Counted from the stretch's first letter, positions 20,671 to 30,090 are shown. The stretch: 64,000 bases of DNA from Symbiodinium natans (GCA_905221605.1 CAJNDS010000390.1:47501-111500), one strand, 5' to 3'. Numbers and translations: made by a program. The notes: generated by a model not told the origin, from the sequence alone.

Positions 20671-20772
20671 GGGATGTTCTCCATCATACTAACAGTCCTT
20701 ACTGTGGATTTACAATAGGGGGGTACTGTAATCCCTATAATAAAGAACCGTTAGTATAAGGGGACGCATCCC
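20671..20772. mobile_element. Family-1 TIR element
   Basis: GGGATGTTCTCC, ACTAACAGTCCTTA on the left; AACCGTTAGTATAAGG and CATCCC on the right, diverged. Flanks give GTTTAGGGTTGGGATG and CATCCCAAG, so a GT-AG reading is possible. Confidence 0.75.
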
Positions 20773-20863
20773 AAGCTTGGGATTTAGGGTTTAGGGTTTC
20801 GGGCTTAGGGATTTTGCTTGGGTTGAGGGCTTAGGGTAACCCCTACACCTTTTTTTGCGCCAG

Positions 20864-20900
20864 ACGTTGAGCTTTGCTTTGCTATTTGGTGATTCGCCTC
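20864..20900 (+). CDS. Putative small exon
   Basis: Strong acceptor (CCTTTTTTTGCGCCAG|A), donor GCCTC|GTGTAG. Reads TLSFALLFGDSP. Confidence 0.3.
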
Positions 20901-21360
20901 GTGTAGGATCTTAAAGCTTGACCTTTTGCATTCCCTCACTCTCGGGAAGCCTTGACGCCTTGACACTGAAACACCAAGACCAGTTCTTACGCGGGAAGTA
21001 GAGATGAGGTTCCCCTCTCGATAAAGGGTTCTGACACGGGGGGGTGTAAGGTATCTACAGGGAGCGTATACATATGAATATCTAAATAAATACCTAAATG
21101 ACTAAGAAACAAATACATATAAATATAAATATAACCTTTGTAAGGGTTGGCGGAGAATAAAAGTCAGAGCCCTAAATCCCAAACCCTACTCCATAGAAGG
21201 TACCGAGCTTTGAACGCTGAACCCTACTTCCTGACCTAAACCCTAAACCCTAAACCCTGAACCCTGAAACCTAAACCCTAAACCCTGAACCCTGAACCCT
21301 GAATCCTAAGCCCTAAATATGCCCTAAACCATGAACCCTGCTGAAACCGAATTGCCTCAG

Positions 21361-21406
21361 AAGAACCATCCGGGAAAACCCTGGAAGCCCTTCCGACTCT
21401 TGCAAG
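21361..21406 (+). CDS. Putative small exon with GC donor
   Basis: Acceptor TTGCCTCAG|A; donor GCAAG|GCCCTA. Reads KNHPGKPWKPFRLLQ. An AT-rich simple segment precedes at 21050-21132. Confidence 0.3.
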
Positions 21407-21472
21407 GCCCTAAAGAGCCCTAGAAGCTCCAAAAAGACACCCAAGTCTTACATTTCCCATGAAGCCCTACAG

Positions 21473-21595
21473 TTAGGGTTTAGGGTTTAGGGTTTAGGGT
21501 TTAGGGTTGAGGGTTTAGGGTTTAGGGTTTAGGGTTTAGGGTTTAAGGTTTAGGGTTTAGGGTTTAGGGTTTAGGGTTTAGGGTTTAGGGTTTAG
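21473..21595 (+). repeat. (TTTAGGG)n tract ending in a splice acceptor
   Basis: About 17 units; the last one ends TTTAG|GAGCCC, the presumed acceptor of the next exon. Confidence 0.9.
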
Positions 21596-21690
21596 GAGCC
21601 CGAACGCCCCAAGCCTCAAACGAGAAGGACGCTCCGGGATCCCACGGAGTCGATCACGGTGGAGCCGCCTGCGCTCCTGCTGCGGGCTTG
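21596..21690 (+). CDS. Putative exon with telomere-derived acceptor
   Basis: Acceptor GTTTAG|G from the repeat; donor GCTTG|GTGGGG. Open: EPERPKPQTRRTLRDPTES then ITVEPPALLLRAW. Confidence 0.4.
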
Positions 21691-21706
21691 GTGGGGGGGG
21701 GGGGAG

Positions 21707-22030
21707 GGGTTTAGGGTTTAGGGTTTAGGGTTTAGGGTTTAGGGTTTAGGGTTTAGGGTTTAGGATTTAGGGTTTAGGGTTTAGGGTTGAGGCTTTAGGG
21801 TTTAGGGTTTTGGGCTAGGGTTTATAGTTTTGGGGTTCTAGGGTTTTGGAGTAGAAGGGTGTTAGAATTAGAGTTGTAGGGTTCTAGAGTTTTAGGGTTG
21901 TAGGGTTTTAGAATTAGGGTTGTAGGGCTTTCGGTTTTTAGGTGTCTAGGGTTGTAGGCTTTTCGGGTTTAGAGGTTTAGTTTAGGGTTTGGGGTTTAAG
22001 GTTTAGGGTTTTGGGGGTGGTAGGGATTTT
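21707..22030 (+). repeat. TTTAGGG tract decaying into G/T-rich variants
   Basis: Pure units to about 21800, then degenerate GGGTTTTAG/GGGTTGTAG sequence to 22030. A poly(C) run of about 18 follows at 22134. Confidence 0.8.
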
Positions 22031-22346
22031 GGGTTTATGGTAGGGTCATAGGGTTTCAGGAAGGACAGGGGTTTCAGGAAGGACAGGGTGTAGTTTTGAG
22101 CTTAGTGGCTTCCAATCCTTAACCCCCCTTAAACCCCCCCCCCCCCCCCCCTCCCGGAGTTTAGGGTCGAGGGCATAGGGGAAAAAGCCACTGCAAAAAC
22201 TCAAAGAAGGATCCTTACACCCCGAAACCCCCAACCCCGACATCAAAAGACTCCCAACACGCGGTTGTGGGTCTAGGGTTTTAGCCTGAGTCACAAGCGC
22301 CCAGAAGCCCTGAAGCCCTACACTGGGTAGACCGCGTTTAAACTTC

Positions 22347-22471
22347 ACATGAAGTAGGGTATATATTTCTGTTGTTGGTGAGTGTATATAAGGTTCCTTT
22401 TGAAAATTGGTGAGTGTATATACTGGGTGGCCGTTTGGGGGTACAAGAAATATGAACCCTACTTCGACATG
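22347..22471. mobile_element. Family-5 TIR element (about 125 bp)
   Basis: Ends ATGAAGTAGGGTATATAT and reverse complement (CCCTACTTC). Body carries GGTGAGTGTATATAAGGTTC and GGGGGTACAAGAAATAT, shared with 41964-42089. Short frames inside are shadows. Confidence 0.8.
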
Positions 22472-22504
22472 TCTCGAACCCTCGACCCTGCCGCCTGCTA
22501 CCAG

Positions 22505-22566
22505 AGCTGCGCCATACGCAACTCGTCAACTCGTGCGGCCTCCGCAAGTCCTCGTGCATTTTGGGG
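22505..22566 (+). CDS. Putative exon after family-5 element
   Basis: Acceptor CTGCTACCAG|A; donor TTGGGG|GTGTAG. Two frames open (SCAIRNSSTRAASASPRAFW; YATRQLVRPPQVLVHFG). Confidence 0.3.
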
Positions 22567-23114
22567 GTGTAGGAGCCCACCATATAGATCCCAAGCCCTA
22601 ACCCGAAACCTCATACCCTAAACCCTAAACCCTAAACCCTAAATCTTTTTAAACCCTAAACCCTAAACCCCAAACCCCAAACCCCAAACCCTAAGATTCG
22701 CAATAAGAGCCGGTGAGGTTAGCTGGAGTCAGTGTTGTGGCGCAGCACGGGGATTTGATCCCAGGATTTGGCCAGATTGGGATTCTCGGGGTTTGGGGTT
22801 TAGGGCTATATAGGGTTTAGGGCTAGGGTTTAGGGCTAGGGTTTAGGGTAAGTTGAGGGTTTAGGAGGGGTTTAAGTTTTTTTTTCGGGTGTTTTTTGTC
22901 GACCCAGAAGGCCTGCCAAGTTTCTACCCCCTTCCCAATTCTCAGAACTCGGCGGCTCCAATCGAACAGCTTACTTGTTCTTCTTAGGGAGTTTAGCATC
23001 CCTACATAGTCCTTCCAAAGGGTTCTGCAGGGGTAATGTCGGAATATCACTTATCCTCAAACCCTAAACCCTGAAGTCCCTACTAGGAAACGGTAAGCAA
23101 GTCTGGTCTTGCAG

Positions 23115-23136
23115 GACAGAGCCTGAATTTCTTGAG
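23115..23136 (+). CDS. Putative micro-exon before a family-3 element
   Basis: Acceptor CTTGCAG|G; donor TTGAG|GTTTAC. Reads TEPEFLE, phase 0 at its end. The following GGC TTA GAG at 23310 continues the frame. Confidence 0.3.
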
Positions 23137-23140
23137 GTTT

Positions 23141-23307
23141 ACAAGGAGGGGCCCCCCCAGTTATAAGTAGAGCTATAAGAGCCCTAAATTGGGCTATAAG
23201 GAGCCGAACTTAGGTTATAAGTCCCTTAATTATAGTTAGTATGACCCTAAACCCTAAACCCTAAACCCTAAACCCTAAACCCTAAACCCTAAGGGGCCCC
23301 TCCTTGT
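23141..23307. mobile_element. Family-3 TIR element containing a telomere-like tract
   Basis: Ends ACAAGGAGGGGCCCC and GGGGCCCCTCCTTGT. The body matches the reverse complement of 55102-55267, except that about 50 bp of CCCTAAA (23243-23292) sit near the right end. GT at 23137 and AG at 23309 bracket it. Confidence 0.85.
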
Positions 23308-23778
23308 AGGGCTTAGAGTATAGTGTTTAGGGTTTCGATCCCGATGTTGCCAAGGGACGAGATGCCACCATCGCCGTGACAGGCCGAAGAACCCTAAGCC
23401 CTAAACCCTAAGCCCTAAGCCCTACACCCTAAACCCTAAACCCTAAACTTAACCCTGAACCCGAAACCCTAAACCCTAAACCCTAAACCCTAAACCCTAA
23501 ACCCTAAACCCTGAACCCAACCATGAACCAGTAAGGCTAAGGAATTTGTATTATATCTCACCATCATCTGCAAGTATGCCGTCTTAGTTCGCATGGATCT
23601 CTCTACCCGCAGCCCAGGTAGTTTTGCGGTAGGGAATGAGGATACAAGGCACCTTATAAGGACCCCAATACAAGGGTTCCGGGTTCAGGGTTGAGGGTTT
23701 AGGGTTTTAGGGCCCCGTAAACCCTGATGGTGGTGGAGTCCGACTGTCAGAACTTACTCGTGCCCTGGCATGAGGCAG

Positions 23779-23939
23779 GCATCTTCCAAAACGCGGCGTT
23801 TCTGCGTGGAGTCACGGCGCCCCTTCCGAGCCTGTCTGCACGTTCCAGTCTGCTACGACGCTTTCTCGGTATCCTTACTGGATCACCACCTACGACATGT
23901 TCTGGCGTCCAAGTACTGGCTGACAAGCCGCGCCGATCT
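23779..23939 (+). CDS. Putative exon
   Basis: Acceptor GAGGCAG|G; donor GATCT|GTACCT. Open for over 50 codons, phase 0: SKTRRFCVESRRPFRACLH, then DAFSVSLLDHHLRHVLASK and YWLTSRAD. A second frame is open too. Confidence 0.5.
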
Positions 23940-24060
23940 GTACCTCTGCACCCGAAACCCAAAACCCTAAACTCCCAAAACCCTAAACCCTAAACCCTAA
24001 ACCCTAAACCCTAAACCCTAAACCCTGAACCCTGAACCCTGAACCCTAAAGGGTTCCCAG

Positions 24061-24146
24061 CAGTAGCTTCCTCGCCGAAGGCCTCTTGCACTCTTGGGAT
24101 TCCAGGGGTCCAAAAGGTCGACTCCCTTCAGCCTTCGCCAGCCAGG
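24061..24146 (+). CDS. Putative exon
   Basis: Acceptor GGTTCCCAG|C; donor CCAGG|GTTTAG. Reads VASSPKASCTLGIPGVQKVD then SLQPSPAR. The degenerate TTTAGGG region 24147-24480 follows. Confidence 0.35.
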
Positions 24147-24720
24147 GTTTAGGGTTTAGGGTTTAGGGTTTAGGGTTTAGGGTTTAGGGTTAAGGGTTAA
24201 GGGTTAAGGGTTAAGGGTTAAGGGTTAGGGTTTCAGGTTTAGGTTTTAAGGGTGCGGAGGATTTGGGAATTGAGTATGTAGGGTGTTGAGGATTTTGGGA
24301 GTTTAGGGTTGAGGATGTTGGGGTTTTGGGGATTAGGGTTGAGGGTTTGGGTTCAGGTTGTTGAGGGTTTAGGGTGTTGAAGGTTGTGGGAGTTTATGGT
24401 TTAGGGTGTTGAGGGTTTAGGGTTTGGGGTCTAGGGTTTCGGGTTTCAGGAGGGTATTGGGGATGTAGGTGCTCTAGATATTCGGTTAAAAGAGGTCGTA
24501 CGCTCCGACATGCTTTGCTTCCCTTCTAAGTAGAGCTTATTGTGGTTGTGTAGGGCCTAGGGTCTGAGATCTAAGCTCACCTGCAGGATCTTGTGTGTGC
24601 AAGTTGGCTGGGGGCGGGGCCACGTAGCCGGATCCCTGAACCCGAAACCCAAAACCCAAAACCCAAAACCCTAAGCCCTAAACCCTAAACCCTAAACCCT
24701 AGACCCTACTACTCTGCCAG

Positions 24721-24786
24721 GTGCTGGAAACCGCGAGACTGGCCACAGCCGGTTTGTCGCAGCTGGTCCAGCTGTCCTCTGCCTAA
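24721..24786 (+). CDS. Putative exon, possibly terminal
   Basis: Acceptor CTCTGCCAG|G. Reads VLETARLATAGLSQLVQL then SSA and TAA at 24784. The spacing of Leu and Val suits a helix. The stop may end a gene, or a GTCCAG donor inside may be used. Confidence 0.4.
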   Translation: MLETARLATAGLSQLVQLSSA

Positions 24787-24818
24787 TTGCAATCCTTGGG
24801 TTTAGGGTTTATGCGCAG

Positions 24819-24928
24819 GCGCATTCTGCATCTTCCCCTTTGGGGGCTTAAGAGAGTCACATTCAGGAATATTTCTGAAGCAGATGTCGTGGACCAGCCG
24901 TCAATACATAAGCAAAAGACACAGTAGC
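24819..24928 (+). CDS. Putative exon
   Basis: Acceptor TTATGCGCAG|G, preceded by a short TTTAGGG run. Reads RILHLPLWGLKRVTFRNIS then EADVVDQPSIHKQKTQ. The reverse strand also has an open frame here, so the strand is not certain. 3' border unknown. Confidence 0.35.
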
Positions 24929-25097
24929 TCCAGCCTTTTCTACGAACAACTGCACACAGCCAGATATCAAACGCATGGAAAAAGCTTGGGTCAACACAAG
25001 ACAAAGCGGGGTGTAAGGTTTTGGGTACCAGGGTTTTGGAATTGGAGTTGATGAAACTACCCGAAATCCTAGACCTTAAGCCCTGAACCCCTTCTAG

Positions 25098-25123
25098 GGC
25101 CCTTGACTTGCGGCTTTGCCCAC
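25098..25123 (+). CDS. Putative micro-exon
   Basis: CCCCTTCTAG|G acceptor and consensus CCAC|GTAAGA donor around 26 nt reading ALDLRLCP. Confidence 0.3.
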
Positions 25124-25297
25124 GTAAGATTCTAGGGTCTTCCGGACATGGTTGGGAGTTCCAGCAGACCCCTTCATAAACACCCTAGTTCAACTTCGGA
25201 TACATACTCCGTTAATTTGTAGACGTTGAGGTTTGAGGTTTCGGGGTTTAGGGAAGGGAGTGTGGGGTTGTGTAGAGCTTTGAGTTTCTTGGAACAG

Positions 25298-25454
25298 GCA
25301 GCGCTTGACTGGTTCCAAGAATCGGAACTGAACCCTGAACCCCAACCACAGAAGATGGAAGAAGAAGCAGACAGCTCGGCACGCTTAGGAAGTCTTTTTT
25401 CCTCCCCGCCAAAACCACACAGCGTTTATGGCCCGCTTGGCTGCCGGTGCTCAT
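25298..25454 (+). CDS. Putative exon with exonised telomere-like sequence
   Basis: Acceptor TTGGAACAG|G; donor CTCAT|GTAGGC. Phase 0 start, open: ALDWFQESELNPEPQPQKM, then EEEADSSARLGSLFSSPPKP. The LNPEPQP segment is encoded by CTGAACCCTGAACCCC, a telomere-like variant. Confidence 0.5.
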
Positions 25455-25666
25455 GTAGGCTTAGCGAGATCGAGACGAATTGTTGAAGTCTCTTGTTTAG
25501 GGCTTGTGCCGCGTGGCGCCGAACTCCATCCCCCAAGCCCCAACACTCTAACATCCAAGCACCCTAAACACCTTTAAAAGTCTGAGAACCCTCCATCCAA
25601 CCTTCCCATCAAACCAACAAATGGACCATTCTGCACCCTCGGTTTACCAAGACCCCCCCCCCCAAG

Positions 25667-25722
25667 TACCAATCAAGCTGATCAGCTACACTTTGGCCCT
25701 TGTTAAGGGTACCGAGTTTGGG
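25667..25722 (+). CDS. Putative exon
   Basis: Acceptor CCCCAAG|T; donor TTGGG|GTTTAG. Reads PIKLISYTLALVKGTEFG. The stretch 25490-25660 shows no clear gene. Confidence 0.3.
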
Positions 25723-25770
25723 GTTTAGGGTTTAGGGTTTCGGCTTTCGGCTTTCGGGTTTAGGGTTTAG

Positions 25771-25815
25771 GGGGTCCCGGTAATGGGGGCCTCGCGCCAT
25801 GCAATCAAAGGCAGG
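25771..25815 (+). CDS. Putative 15-codon exon with telomere-type acceptor
   Basis: TTTAG|GGGGTC acceptor, GCAGG|GTTTCG donor, phase 0: GVPVMGASRHAIKGR. Confidence 0.3.
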
Positions 25816-25944
25816 GTTTCGTCATGAGGGGCTCGGAAGACCTAAGCCCCAAACCCTGATCTTAACTTGGGTAGTTAGGATGCCAGTGCAAAGATCCCCG
25901 CCCGAAAGGGATCTTAATTCATTCTAGCCCTGTTGTTGCTAAAG

Positions 25945-25996
25945 CCAGGGTGCTGGTGCGATGTTTGTGGCATCTGGGTTCTGAGCATTGCGGGGC
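25945..25996 (+). CDS. Putative exon left of a family-2 intron
   Basis: Acceptor GCTAAAG|C; donor GGGGC|GTAATA at the edge of the family-2 element. Reads PGCWCDVCGIWVLSIAG with one base left, accepted by the exon at 26107. Confidence 0.4.
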
Positions 25997-26000
25997 GTAA

Positions 26001-26105
26001 TATAGGTGCCTGAATTGCTAGAATAGGGCTTGGGGGGTCTTTATAGTATATTTTACAAGGGATCATAAGGAAATGCTATTCGTAATTATTCTGACCCCTA
26101 TATTA
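26001..26105 (-). mobile_element. Family-2 element acting as an intron
   Basis: Reverse-oriented copy: AATATAGGTGCC on the left, CCCCTATATTA on the right, and internal GAATAATTAC/CCTTATGATCCC on the minus strand. Intron GTAATATAGG...CCTATATTAG spans 25997-26106, only a few bases more than the element. No telomere-like insert. Confidence 0.7.
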
Positions 26106-26106
26106 G

Positions 26107-26150
26107 GGTTTAGAGCTTCGAGAAGCTGGATCTATACACTGGCAGCCAAT
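26107..26150 (+). CDS. Putative exon right of a family-2 intron
   Basis: Acceptor CTATATTAG|G. In the phase of 25945-25996 it reads FRASRSWIYTLAAN and reaches AAT|GTCGAT. An overlapping alternative exon (26146-26230) reads MSIDLHVMSDVHALETWEAG. Confidence 0.35.
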
Positions 26151-26373
26151 GTCGATTGATCTCCATGTCATGTCAGATGTGCACGCTTTAGAGACATGGG
26201 AGGCAGGAAGCCTCAGTTCCCTAAACCATGGTTTTGGGGTTTAGGGTTTAGGGTTTTTAGGGTTTTTAGGGTTTAGGGTTTAGGGTTTAGGGTTTAGGGT
26301 TTAACCTTGAACCTTGAACCTTGAACCCTGAACCCTCAACCCTCAACCCTCAACCCTACACTGTATGGCTCAG

Positions 26374-26520
26374 GGGAAGAAGCGTGTTTGGTGTAAGGGG
26401 TTCTGCCACCTGCCTCCCGGTTGGCTGCGTGCACCGACACGAATTCCGCTGCACGCACGAACTGATGGCGAAGCCAGTGCAGTTGAATCATCGTCGGGTC
26501 GCCCCCAGGCCCGAAGCCAC
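26374..26520 (+). CDS. Putative exon
   Basis: Acceptor ATGGCTCAG|G. Open for about 49 codons: KKRVWCKGFCHLPPGWLRAP then TDGEASAVESSSGRPQARS. A second frame is open. 3' border uncertain. A (TG)n microsatellite lies at 26624-26645. Confidence 0.35.
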
Positions 26521-26968
26521 AAACCCCTGATACCGAATCCTCATAAAACCCCAGGCTGGAAACTGTGAACCCTCAACCCCAAACCCAAAACCGAAGATGA
26601 ACACATCCACGGCGGGTTGTTCTCTGTGTGTGTGTGTGTGTGCGTGCCAGAAGTTTCGGAATTTCAGTGTGTCATGACCTTGTTCAAAGGGGTATGGGCT
26701 TCAGGGTTTGGGTCTTGGGGTGGTAACCCTAAACCCTAAACTTGGGTTTTAGTGCTTCAGTGTTCTAGGGCTTTGAGGTTTTGAGGTTGTCAGGGCTCTT
26801 GGGTGTTCCAGGTACTACCTAGACCCCTAAACCCTAATACATAAACCTTGTAAACGCTATAAACCCTAAGCCCTACAAGCCTTAAAGCTTTGACCTTACA
26901 AACCCCAACTCCAAATTCACACCCCGGAAGCCCCTCAAACCCTTTAAACTTATTCCGCTCGGATGCAG

Positions 26969-27047
26969 GCAGAGAGCCCTGCATGAGAGACCAACAGAGC
27001 AGCTGTGTACAGGAACAAGCTTGAAACCTCAGCCTTTCCATTTTCGG
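26969..27047 (+). CDS. Putative exon
   Basis: Acceptor CTCGGATGCAG|G; possible GC donor TCGG|GCTTGG. Reads QRALHERPTEQLCTGTSLKP then QPFHFR. Confidence 0.4.
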
Positions 27048-27348
27048 GCTTGGGGTTTGGGGAGTTATAGTGTGCCCAAGCCGGTTGAGGGTTCGGGGGT
27101 ACGAGTCTTAACCCCTTGAGGTTTGGGGTTCAGGGATTAAGACTACAGACTCTGGCCACCTTCGCACGGCGCTGTTAGGATTCTCCTTGGTCGGGTTTAG
27201 GGTTTAGGGTTTAGGGCTTAGGGCTTAGGGTTTAGGGTTTGGGGCCCCTAAGCTTGAAACCCTAGATCCGTAGCTCAGGCTACACACCCTAAGGCCCTAA
27301 GGCCCAAACCGCTGAACCCCAAACCCTGAAATCCTGAAACCCCTAAAG

Positions 27349-27409
27349 CGCTGCCTTCTGCCCCACCCCATCCGCAATATCGAAACAGTTGCCGTCAGAG
27401 GGTTACAGG
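27349..27409 (+). CDS. Putative exon
   Basis: Acceptor CCTAAAG|C; donor ACAGG|GTATGG. Reads RCLLPHPIRNIETVAVRGLQ. Confidence 0.4.
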
Positions 27410-27558
27410 GTATGGGGTTTGGGGTTTGGAGGCCCTTCTTAAGGTGGGACATCCTAGGGTAAACCGGCAAACCCTGAACCCTAAAACCCCAGAACCCCAA
27501 AACCACAAAACCCTAATCCCTAGACCCTAAACCCTAAACCCTCGATCCTAAAGTCTAG

Positions 27559-27657
27559 GAGTCTCCACGCTTCCTACCTCGCCTACCTTGCTACCTTTGG
27601 CCCGAGCTGCCCCCTTGCCGGGCCGACTTCACCCCTGAATCCGTGGCGACGCGGAGG
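27559..27657 (+). CDS. Putative exon
   Basis: Acceptor AGTCTAG|G; donor CGGAGG|GTTGGG. 33 codons: SPRFLPRLPCYLWPELPPCR then ADFTPESVATRR. The stretch 27660-28350 has short repeats and a decayed TIR element but no clear gene. Confidence 0.45.
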
Positions 27658-28187
27658 GTTGGGGGGGAAGCAATGAAGCTAGCTGTGGCAGGACCGAGCT
27701 TGAGAGCCCAACCCTGAGGGCCCAAGACCCCAAGTAAGAAGCTGTTTGGGCCCCAAAAACAGATGAAAGGCCTTAAATAGTGGGGTCTGGGGCAAGCAAT
27801 TCAAGGGAAGTTCCCTGGTCCCAAACCCGATTCGGGGCCCTGAGAATGTCTACGTGTATCTTTGTCAACTGGGTTTAGGGTTTAGGGTCTAGGGTTTAGG
27901 GTTGGTGCCCTAAACAACCGACCTGAAACTTCACCTCCCGATAAACCTGAAATATTCAGGAGCCTCCAGGTGCCCTAAACCCCAATGAATCCCAAATTCG
28001 ATACCCCGAACCCTTAACCCCCAGACCCCAGACCCCAAACCCTAACTCCCACGCTCCAACCACCAAACCCCAAACTGCAAACCGTTAAGCCCTAAACCCC
28101 TCACCTTCTCCAAGTCAATAGGGCGATAAGTATCCCCGAGAAGGGTAGAGCTGTATAGCTACCTTCTAGCCCTACTTACAACTACCC

Positions 28188-28279
28188 ATATACTAAATGT
28201 CCTGCATAGGGATTATAGTACCCACCCCCCTGGTGACAATCCCTGTTGAGGACTGTTAGTATTAGGGGGACAACATCCC
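28188..28279. mobile_element. Decayed family-1 TIR element
   Basis: Right end GGACTGTTAGTATTAGGG then CATCCC is intact. The left end (ACTAAATGTCCTGCATAGGG) is diverged and its outer part missing. Confidence 0.5.
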
Positions 28280-28355
28280 AAACCCTAAACGCTAGACCCT
28301 GAACCCTAAACACTAAACCCTAAACCCTAAACCCCTCACCTTCTCCAATTCGTAG

Positions 28356-28425
28356 GAGTGCTTTGCTTGCCGCTCCTGGCAGCCGCAGGGTCTTCCCTCC
28401 GCGCGAAGACGGCCGCGCTCCGGAA
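28356..28425 (+). CDS. Putative exon
   Basis: Acceptor CTCCAATTCGTAG|G; donor CGGAA|GTTTGC. Reads ECFACRSWQPQGLPSARRR. Confidence 0.35.
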
Positions 28426-28828
28426 GTTTGCTTTTGGGTTTTCCGGGGTTTAGGGTTTGGTTTTAAGGTGATTTTGGAGTCAGGGAGTTGGGGCTTTGGG
28501 GGGTTGCTTTCTCTGTTAACTGCTCTGAGGTTGTCGGGTTTAAGGTAGCCAACGGGGATGCTTAAGTTGAGGGATTTAGCAGCTTTACGGGATTAATTCA
28601 GAGTTAGGGGTTTAAGGGTAGAGGCTTTCTGGGGGTTGAGGCAGGGGTTTAGAGCCTTCAGTGTTCGTTTAGGGTATCAGGGGTTGTTGTGTGAAGGTTT
28701 CTTCTGATGTGATTGAGGTTTCTTATTTGGTGCTGCTGTGCGGGAACTGGCTTGCCCAGGTGCGACGGGTTCTCATAGGCCTGAGTCCGATGGCATCGGT
28801 TTAGTGGAGGGCCGCTAGGGTGTCAGGT

Positions 28829-28971
28829 ACTTGGAGGTTCATGGCGCTGAATAGGACAATAATAACTGTACTTATATCCCAATTACAGCCATATTGGGGC
28901 ACTTAAAGGGCTTACGAGTGGTTATAAGTACAATTGCAACTGGTTCATAAGTACCATGAACCCCCAAGTAG
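28829..28971. mobile_element. Family-4 TIR element
   Basis: TACTTGGAGGTTCATGG and CCATGAACCCCCAAGTA at the ends; internal GTACTTATA and GGCACTTAAAGGG. CAG|GTACTTGG on the left and CAAGTAG on the right bracket it as a GT-AG unit. Relative at 32002. Confidence 0.8.
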
Positions 28972-29054
28972 GTTTCAAACAAGACTGCAAAACCAGCCTG
29001 CCCTTCCCCAAGAAAGCCTTCATCAGTTTCAGACCCCGAGAGAAAATGAATTGG
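28972..29054 (+). CDS. Putative exon right of a family-4 element
   Basis: Acceptor CAAGTAG|G, the element end; donor TTGG|GTTTAG. Reads FKQDCKTSLPFPKKAFISFR then PREKMNW. Confidence 0.45.
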
Positions 29055-29161
29055 GTTTAGGCCTGAACCCTCAAAAACGAAGGGGCTAGATTGAGTGGCT
29101 TATACAATTAGACGTGCGATGGGAGTTGGGTTTTTCGGCGGGCCCCTCTGCAATCGGAAAG

Positions 29162-29240
29162 AAGCTGCGCTGCGCGCATACTTGCGAAGCATTCAAGACC
29201 ATTCTCTTCCCTGCTGTTGGCAGCTTCTGCGCTCAAGCAC
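29162..29240 (+). CDS. Putative exon
   Basis: Acceptor CGGAAAG|A. Reads AALRAYLRSIQDHSLPCCWQ then LLRSS. 3' border not clear; the other strand is open too. 29300-29920 holds AT-rich and degenerate repeat sequence with no gene seen. Confidence 0.3.
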
Positions 29241-29921
29241 CACAAGCCCTTTAAGCGCTCTACCCGAAACCCTAATGTTGACTTCACATTAATGATTCCC
29301 GCTACAATTATAAAATCCAGCTGCCGGAACACAATAATGTAACCCCCCACAATTATAAAATCCAGCCCGGAATATTTTTTTTACGGGCGATGTACTACTA
29401 CCTAATACTAAAACTAATAGTACGTCCTACCAGGATTTAGGCGAATATAATTGAGGAGGCCCTGGCCGGAGAGATTGATCAATCAAGGGGGGGGGGGGGG
29501 GAGGGGGGTTTATTAATGCGAAGTCAACATTAAACCCTAGAACGCCAAACCCTCACTCCCTCACACCCTAAACCCTGAATCCCTAGAGCCCTAAACCCTA
29601 CCTCCCTAAAACCCAAGCCGTACAAAGCCCTAGAAACCTACAACCCCCGCAATCGCCAGGGGCTCAATGCCAGCCGGCCAATCCAGCCGGCCTGCACCTG
29701 CGCCTGCTGCGAGGCACATGTGCGCCAGAGGTTGAGGGCCTTCAGGGTTTGGGGTTTGGGGTTTAGGATTTAGGGTTTAGGGTTTGGGTTTAGGCTTAAG
29801 GGCTTGGGGGCTTAAGATGTTTGCTGTTTGGGGGGCGTAAGCTTTGGGGGGCGGTTTGGGTTTAATTTTGGGCTCCGGGTTAATTACGGTGGGTTAAGAT
29901 TTGGAGGGTTTCCAGCACAAG

Positions 29922-29980
29922 GTTGTGAAATTTCGGTGGTCCTGTTCATCGGGGACGATAAGGCAACAACATTAACCCAG
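29922..29980 (+). CDS. Putative exon, chain 29922>30091>30371
   Basis: Acceptor CAGCACAAG|G; donor ACCCAG|GTTTGG. Reads CEISVVLFIGDDKATTLTQ, ending in phase 0, a beta-strand-like hydrophobic core followed by GDD. No family assigned. Confidence 0.45.
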
Positions 29981-30090
29981 GTTTGGCAGGATCAGGGCTT
30001 ATCGCGGGGCTTCAGAAAAGGGACCCAGACTGCCTATGAGACGATTCTAGGGCTTTCGGAATCTTGGTGCTCAGCCTCTGCTTTGGACAG

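Noticed and set aside
22382-22621. ORFs beginning MYIRF or MVSVYTGW here and at 42001
   Set aside because: Shared because both lie on copies of the family-5 TIR element; the common part is the element, not a protein.
22715-22785. tRNA-like segment (TAGCTGGAGTCA ... GGGATTTGATCCC)
   Set aside because: No acceptor stem, anticodon arm or GTTCRA loop could be assembled.
24783-25004. 73-codon minus-strand frame
   Set aside because: Its end is repeat translation (NPKPK), and a + frame with an acceptor fits the neighbouring exons better.
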